NCBI GenBank assembly: GCA_947176655.1
Contig: CAMWRK010000096.1
Location: forward strand, 1 to 7,806
DNA: 7,806 bases
Source: an uncultured Prevotellaceae bacterium
GTDB lineage: Bacteria; Bacteroidota; Bacteroidia; Bacteroidales; Bacteroidaceae
Reading direction: 5' to 3'
The translations under genes were made by a program, and so were the position numbers. The notes under the pieces were generated by a model that was not told the origin of the DNA, did no database searches, and saw nothing but the letters and a program-made list of their open reading frames with translations. Positions within the stretch are counted from its first letter, which is position 1. Every line of letters starts with the position of its first letter. Shown one piece after another: positions 6,028 to 7,806 of this stretch.

Positions 6028-7092
6028 GTGAGGACAGTTCTGAAGAACTTGCTGAGAATCGGTTTTCCTCTGCTTTTGGCAGGAGCGATATTGTACTGGA
6101 TGTATAGTGGCGTGGAGTGGGAGACTGTGTGGAAAGCCTTGGATGGGGGCATGAATTGGTGGTGGATGCTGCTGAGTATGCCTTTCGGTATATCTGCACA
6201 GGTGTTCCGGGCCATGAGATGGAAGATAGCGTTGAAACCTTTGGGCGAGACACCGAGACTGTCCACGTGTTGCAATTGCATTTTCCTGAGTTATGCATCT
6301 TCTCTCGTTGTTCCGCGTGTGGGAGAGGTGTTGCGTTGTGGAGTTCTGGCAAAATATGAAAACATAGAATTTCCAAGATTATTCGGTTCTGTAGTGAGCG
6401 AGAGGGTGGTGGACATGTCGATGGTGTTCCTGTTTTCTTTGGTAACGATGCTGACGCAGATACCTGTTTTCCTTGACTTTTTTGACGAGACGGGGTTGGG
6501 ACACGATGCTTTCCATGTGGGGCTTACCGGTACCGGCTGTATTGTTGCGGTTGCATGTGTGCTGTCTGCCGTTGCGGTTGTCTGTCTGTTGCTGAAGAAG
6601 ATGGGACTTGTCGCACGTGCTAAGGTCAGGCTTGCCGGATTGATAGATGGTATGACGTCTGTGGCACGTTTGCAGAATCCCTGGCTGTTCCTGTTGTACA
6701 GCGCAGGTATCTGGGGCAGTTATTATATGCACTTCTATGTCACATTCTACTGTATGGACTACACCTCCGGTCTGGGACCGGCTGCTGCTCTTGTCGCTTT
6801 TGTGGTGGGTTGCTTTGCCGTCCTTGTGCCTACGCCGAATGGAGCTGGGCCGTGGCACTTTGTGGTGAAGACCGTACTGATGCTTTATGGTGTGCAGGAC
6901 AATGATGCTGCCGTGTTTGTGCTTATAGTGCATACGCTGCAGACTATGCTGACGGTATTGCTTGGCCTTTATGCTTTGGTTGCCTTGGCTGTTACACGGG
7001 CAGCGGACAAGGCTGTGGCCGCGACATCGGATTCAACTGTCGTCGACAACAAAGAGCATCCAGAGAACAAAACTAATAACATAATAAAGTAG
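6028..7092 (+). CDS. lysylphosphatidylglycerol synthase TM-region family (YbhN/UPF0104-like) membrane protein
   Basis: A 354-residue inner-membrane protein with about eight hydrophobic segments (roughly 11-26, 44-60, 81-95, 129-149, 168-190, 217-240, 250-270, 292-322) and a hydrophilic charged tail (324-354). Family marks are seen in order: RAMRWKIAL (61-69), VVPRVGEVLRCGVL (94-107), SERVVDM (124-130) and VPTPNGAGPWHF (267-278), matching the P-R-x-G-E, E-R-x-x-D and P-x-P-x-G-x-G motifs of the flippase/synthase TM region. The cytosolic aminoacyl-transfer domain of true MprF is absent, so lysyl transfer is not expected; a lipid-transport role is plausible but unproven. No ATG occurs before codon 25. 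GTG 6028 is preferred because it gives the short basic N-terminus (VRTVLKNLLR) before the first membrane helix. GTG 6001 is the alternative, and TTG 5962 lies in the promoter. pepD follows after 10 bases. Confidence 0.82.
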   Translation: MRTVLKNLLRIGFPLLLAGAILYWMYSGVEWETVWKALDGGMNWWWMLLSMPFGISAQVFRAMRWKIALKPLGETPRLSTCCNCIFLSYASSLVVPRVGEVLRCGVLAKYENIEFPRLFGSVVSERVVDMSMVFLFSLVTMLTQIPVFLDFFDETGLGHDAFHVGLTGTGCIVAVACVLSAVAVVCLLLKKMGLVARAKVRLAGLIDGMTSVARLQNPWLFLLYSAGIWGSYYMHFYVTFYCMDYTSGLGPAAALVAFVVGCFAVLVPTPNGAGPWHFVVKTVLMLYGVQDNDAAVFVLIVHTLQTMLTVLLGLYALVALAVTRAADKAVAATSDSTVVDNKEHPENKTNNIIK

Positions 7093-7102
7093 AAAGTAAT
7101 TT

Positions 7103-7756
7103 ATGACTATCAACGAACTTAACCCACGAGAGATCTGGCAGAATTTCTATCTGCTGACACGTACCCCGCGTCCGAGCGGGCATCTGCAGAAAGTGCAGGA
7201 GTTTCTGTTGGAATGGGCTGCCGAACGTGGCATTGAAGCATTCAAGGACGGAGCTGAGAACATTGTGATGCGCAAGCCGGCTACTCCAGGCAAGGAGGGA
7301 TGCAGGACGGCGGTTTTGCAGGCTCACATGGACATGGTGCCGCAGAAGACAGACGAGAGCACCCATAATTTTGAGACCGATCCCATAGAAACCTGGGTGG
7401 ACGGCGAGTGGCTAAGAGCCAATGGTACTACGCTGGGAGCCGACGACGGTATAGGCGTAGCTGCTATTATGGCAGTGATGGAAGCGAAGGATTTGGAACA
7501 TGGTCCGCTGGAGGCTTTGATTACGTCTGATGAGGAGACCTGCATGTATGGTGTGAACCATCTGAGTGCCGACACCTTGAAGGGCGATGTCCTGTTGAAT
7601 ATTGATAACGAGAATATGGGCGAGTTTGTCATAGGCAGTGCCGGCGGTGTCAATATCACAGTCACCATGCAGTATCAGGAGGTTGAGACTGATGCCACTG
7701 ATGTTGCTGTAAAGGTAAGTGTTTCCGGTCTGCGTGGCGGTCATTCCGGACATGAC
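7103..7756 (+). CDS. pepD: aminoacyl-histidine (Xaa-His) dipeptidase PepD, M20C family, N-terminal part
   Basis: PepD is a cytosolic zinc dipeptidase with broad specificity that recycles peptides. About 218 genuine residues of the usual ~485 are present. Seen: LQAHMDMVPQK (His75, Asp77), GTTLGADDGIGVAA (Asp114), TSDEETCMYG (catalytic Glu144 and zinc Glu145), NIDNENMGEF (Asp168) and the GLRGGHSGHD stretch (209-218) that opens the lid domain. The C-terminal zinc His is missing because the gene is cut. ATG 7103 is chosen from the family N-terminus (LNPREIWQNFYLLTRTPRPS), with a weak AGAAAG seven bases upstream. The frame stays open to the window end, but after Asp218 the residues (SYTHLRAHETEADLV) are translated sequencing adapter, not protein. 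It probably forms an operon with the membrane protein gene 10 bases upstream. Confidence 0.94.
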
Positions 7757-7806
7757 TCTTATACACATCTCCGAGCCCACGAGACCGAGGCTGATCTCGT
7801 ATGCCG
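7756..7806 (+). other. Illumina Nextera adapter/index/P7 contamination
   Basis: CTCTTATACACATCT (7756-7770) is the inner 15 bases of the Tn5 mosaic end. CCGAGCCCACGAGAC (7771-7785) is the rest of the Nextera read-2 adapter, CGAGGCTG (7786-7793) equals a standard Nextera i7 index (N710), and ATCTCGTATGCCG (7794-7806) is the start of the P7 segment. All parts are in library order with no gaps. This is read-through of a short insert left in the assembly, not genomic DNA. Confidence 0.98.

Noticed and set aside
5948..6376. N-terminal extension of rsmA by 143 residues
   Set aside because: Family proteins begin at MSLVKPKKF; the extension is antisense to the membrane protein gene and crosses the promoters.
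6028..7092. Full MprF lysylphosphatidylglycerol synthase
   Set aside because: Only the membrane-region motifs are present; the C-terminal aminoacyl-transfer domain is absent.
7412..7780. Minus-strand open frame of 122 codons starting MGSEMCIR
   Set aside because: Its start is encoded by Nextera adapter and the rest is antisense to pepD.

Overview
The window looks like a chromosomal contig end from a member of the Bacteroidales (Bacteroides/Phocaeicola/Prevotella-like). The protein sequences point there: Bacteroidetes-type RsmA, CorA, a DUF349 repeat protein, a YbhN-like membrane protein and PepD. So do the promoter-like elements, which fit the Bacteroidetes pattern (TTTG at -33, TAnnTTTG at -7) better than the E. 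coli one, and the near absence of Shine-Dalgarno sequences. Genus assignment is inference.

Layout. Positions 1-420 (+) hold the C-terminal half of KduI (5-keto-4-deoxyuronate isomerase), cut by the window edge. After 74 bases carrying a perfect 15-base palindrome comes a secreted alkaline-phosphatase-superfamily hydrolase (495-1394, +). Positions 1395-2423 form about 1 kb with no convincing gene, lying between convergent genes. This stretch is rich in inverted repeats: a nested palindrome built from AAGACC/GGTCTT units (1852-1937), a possible competing pairing to 1975, a 37-base palindrome followed on the minus strand by seven T (2201-2245), and two or three further hairpins up to 2377. A minus-strand block follows, in transcription order rsmA (5947-5165), corA (5064-4138) and a five-repeat DUF349 protein (4118-2424). 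corA and the DUF349 gene are 19 bases apart and probably co-transcribed. Divergent from rsmA is a plus-strand pair: a lysylphosphatidylglycerol-synthase-TM-like membrane protein (6028-7092) and, 10 bases later, a PepD/M20C dipeptidase (from 7103). The rsmA and membrane-protein promoters appear to overlap in about 80 bases.

The right end is not genomic. From about 7756 to 7806 the sequence is Illumina Nextera read-2 adapter, an 8-base index and the start of the P7 sequence, so pepD is cut by a library artefact and the last residues of its reading frame are spurious.

I found no CRISPR array, tRNA, rRNA, insertion sequence or phage gene. Most genes are ordinary housekeeping or catabolic functions. 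The best candidate for something not already explained is the palindrome-rich, gene-free segment at 1852-2377; whether it is a dispersed repeat family, a set of terminators or a structured RNA cannot be settled from this window alone.
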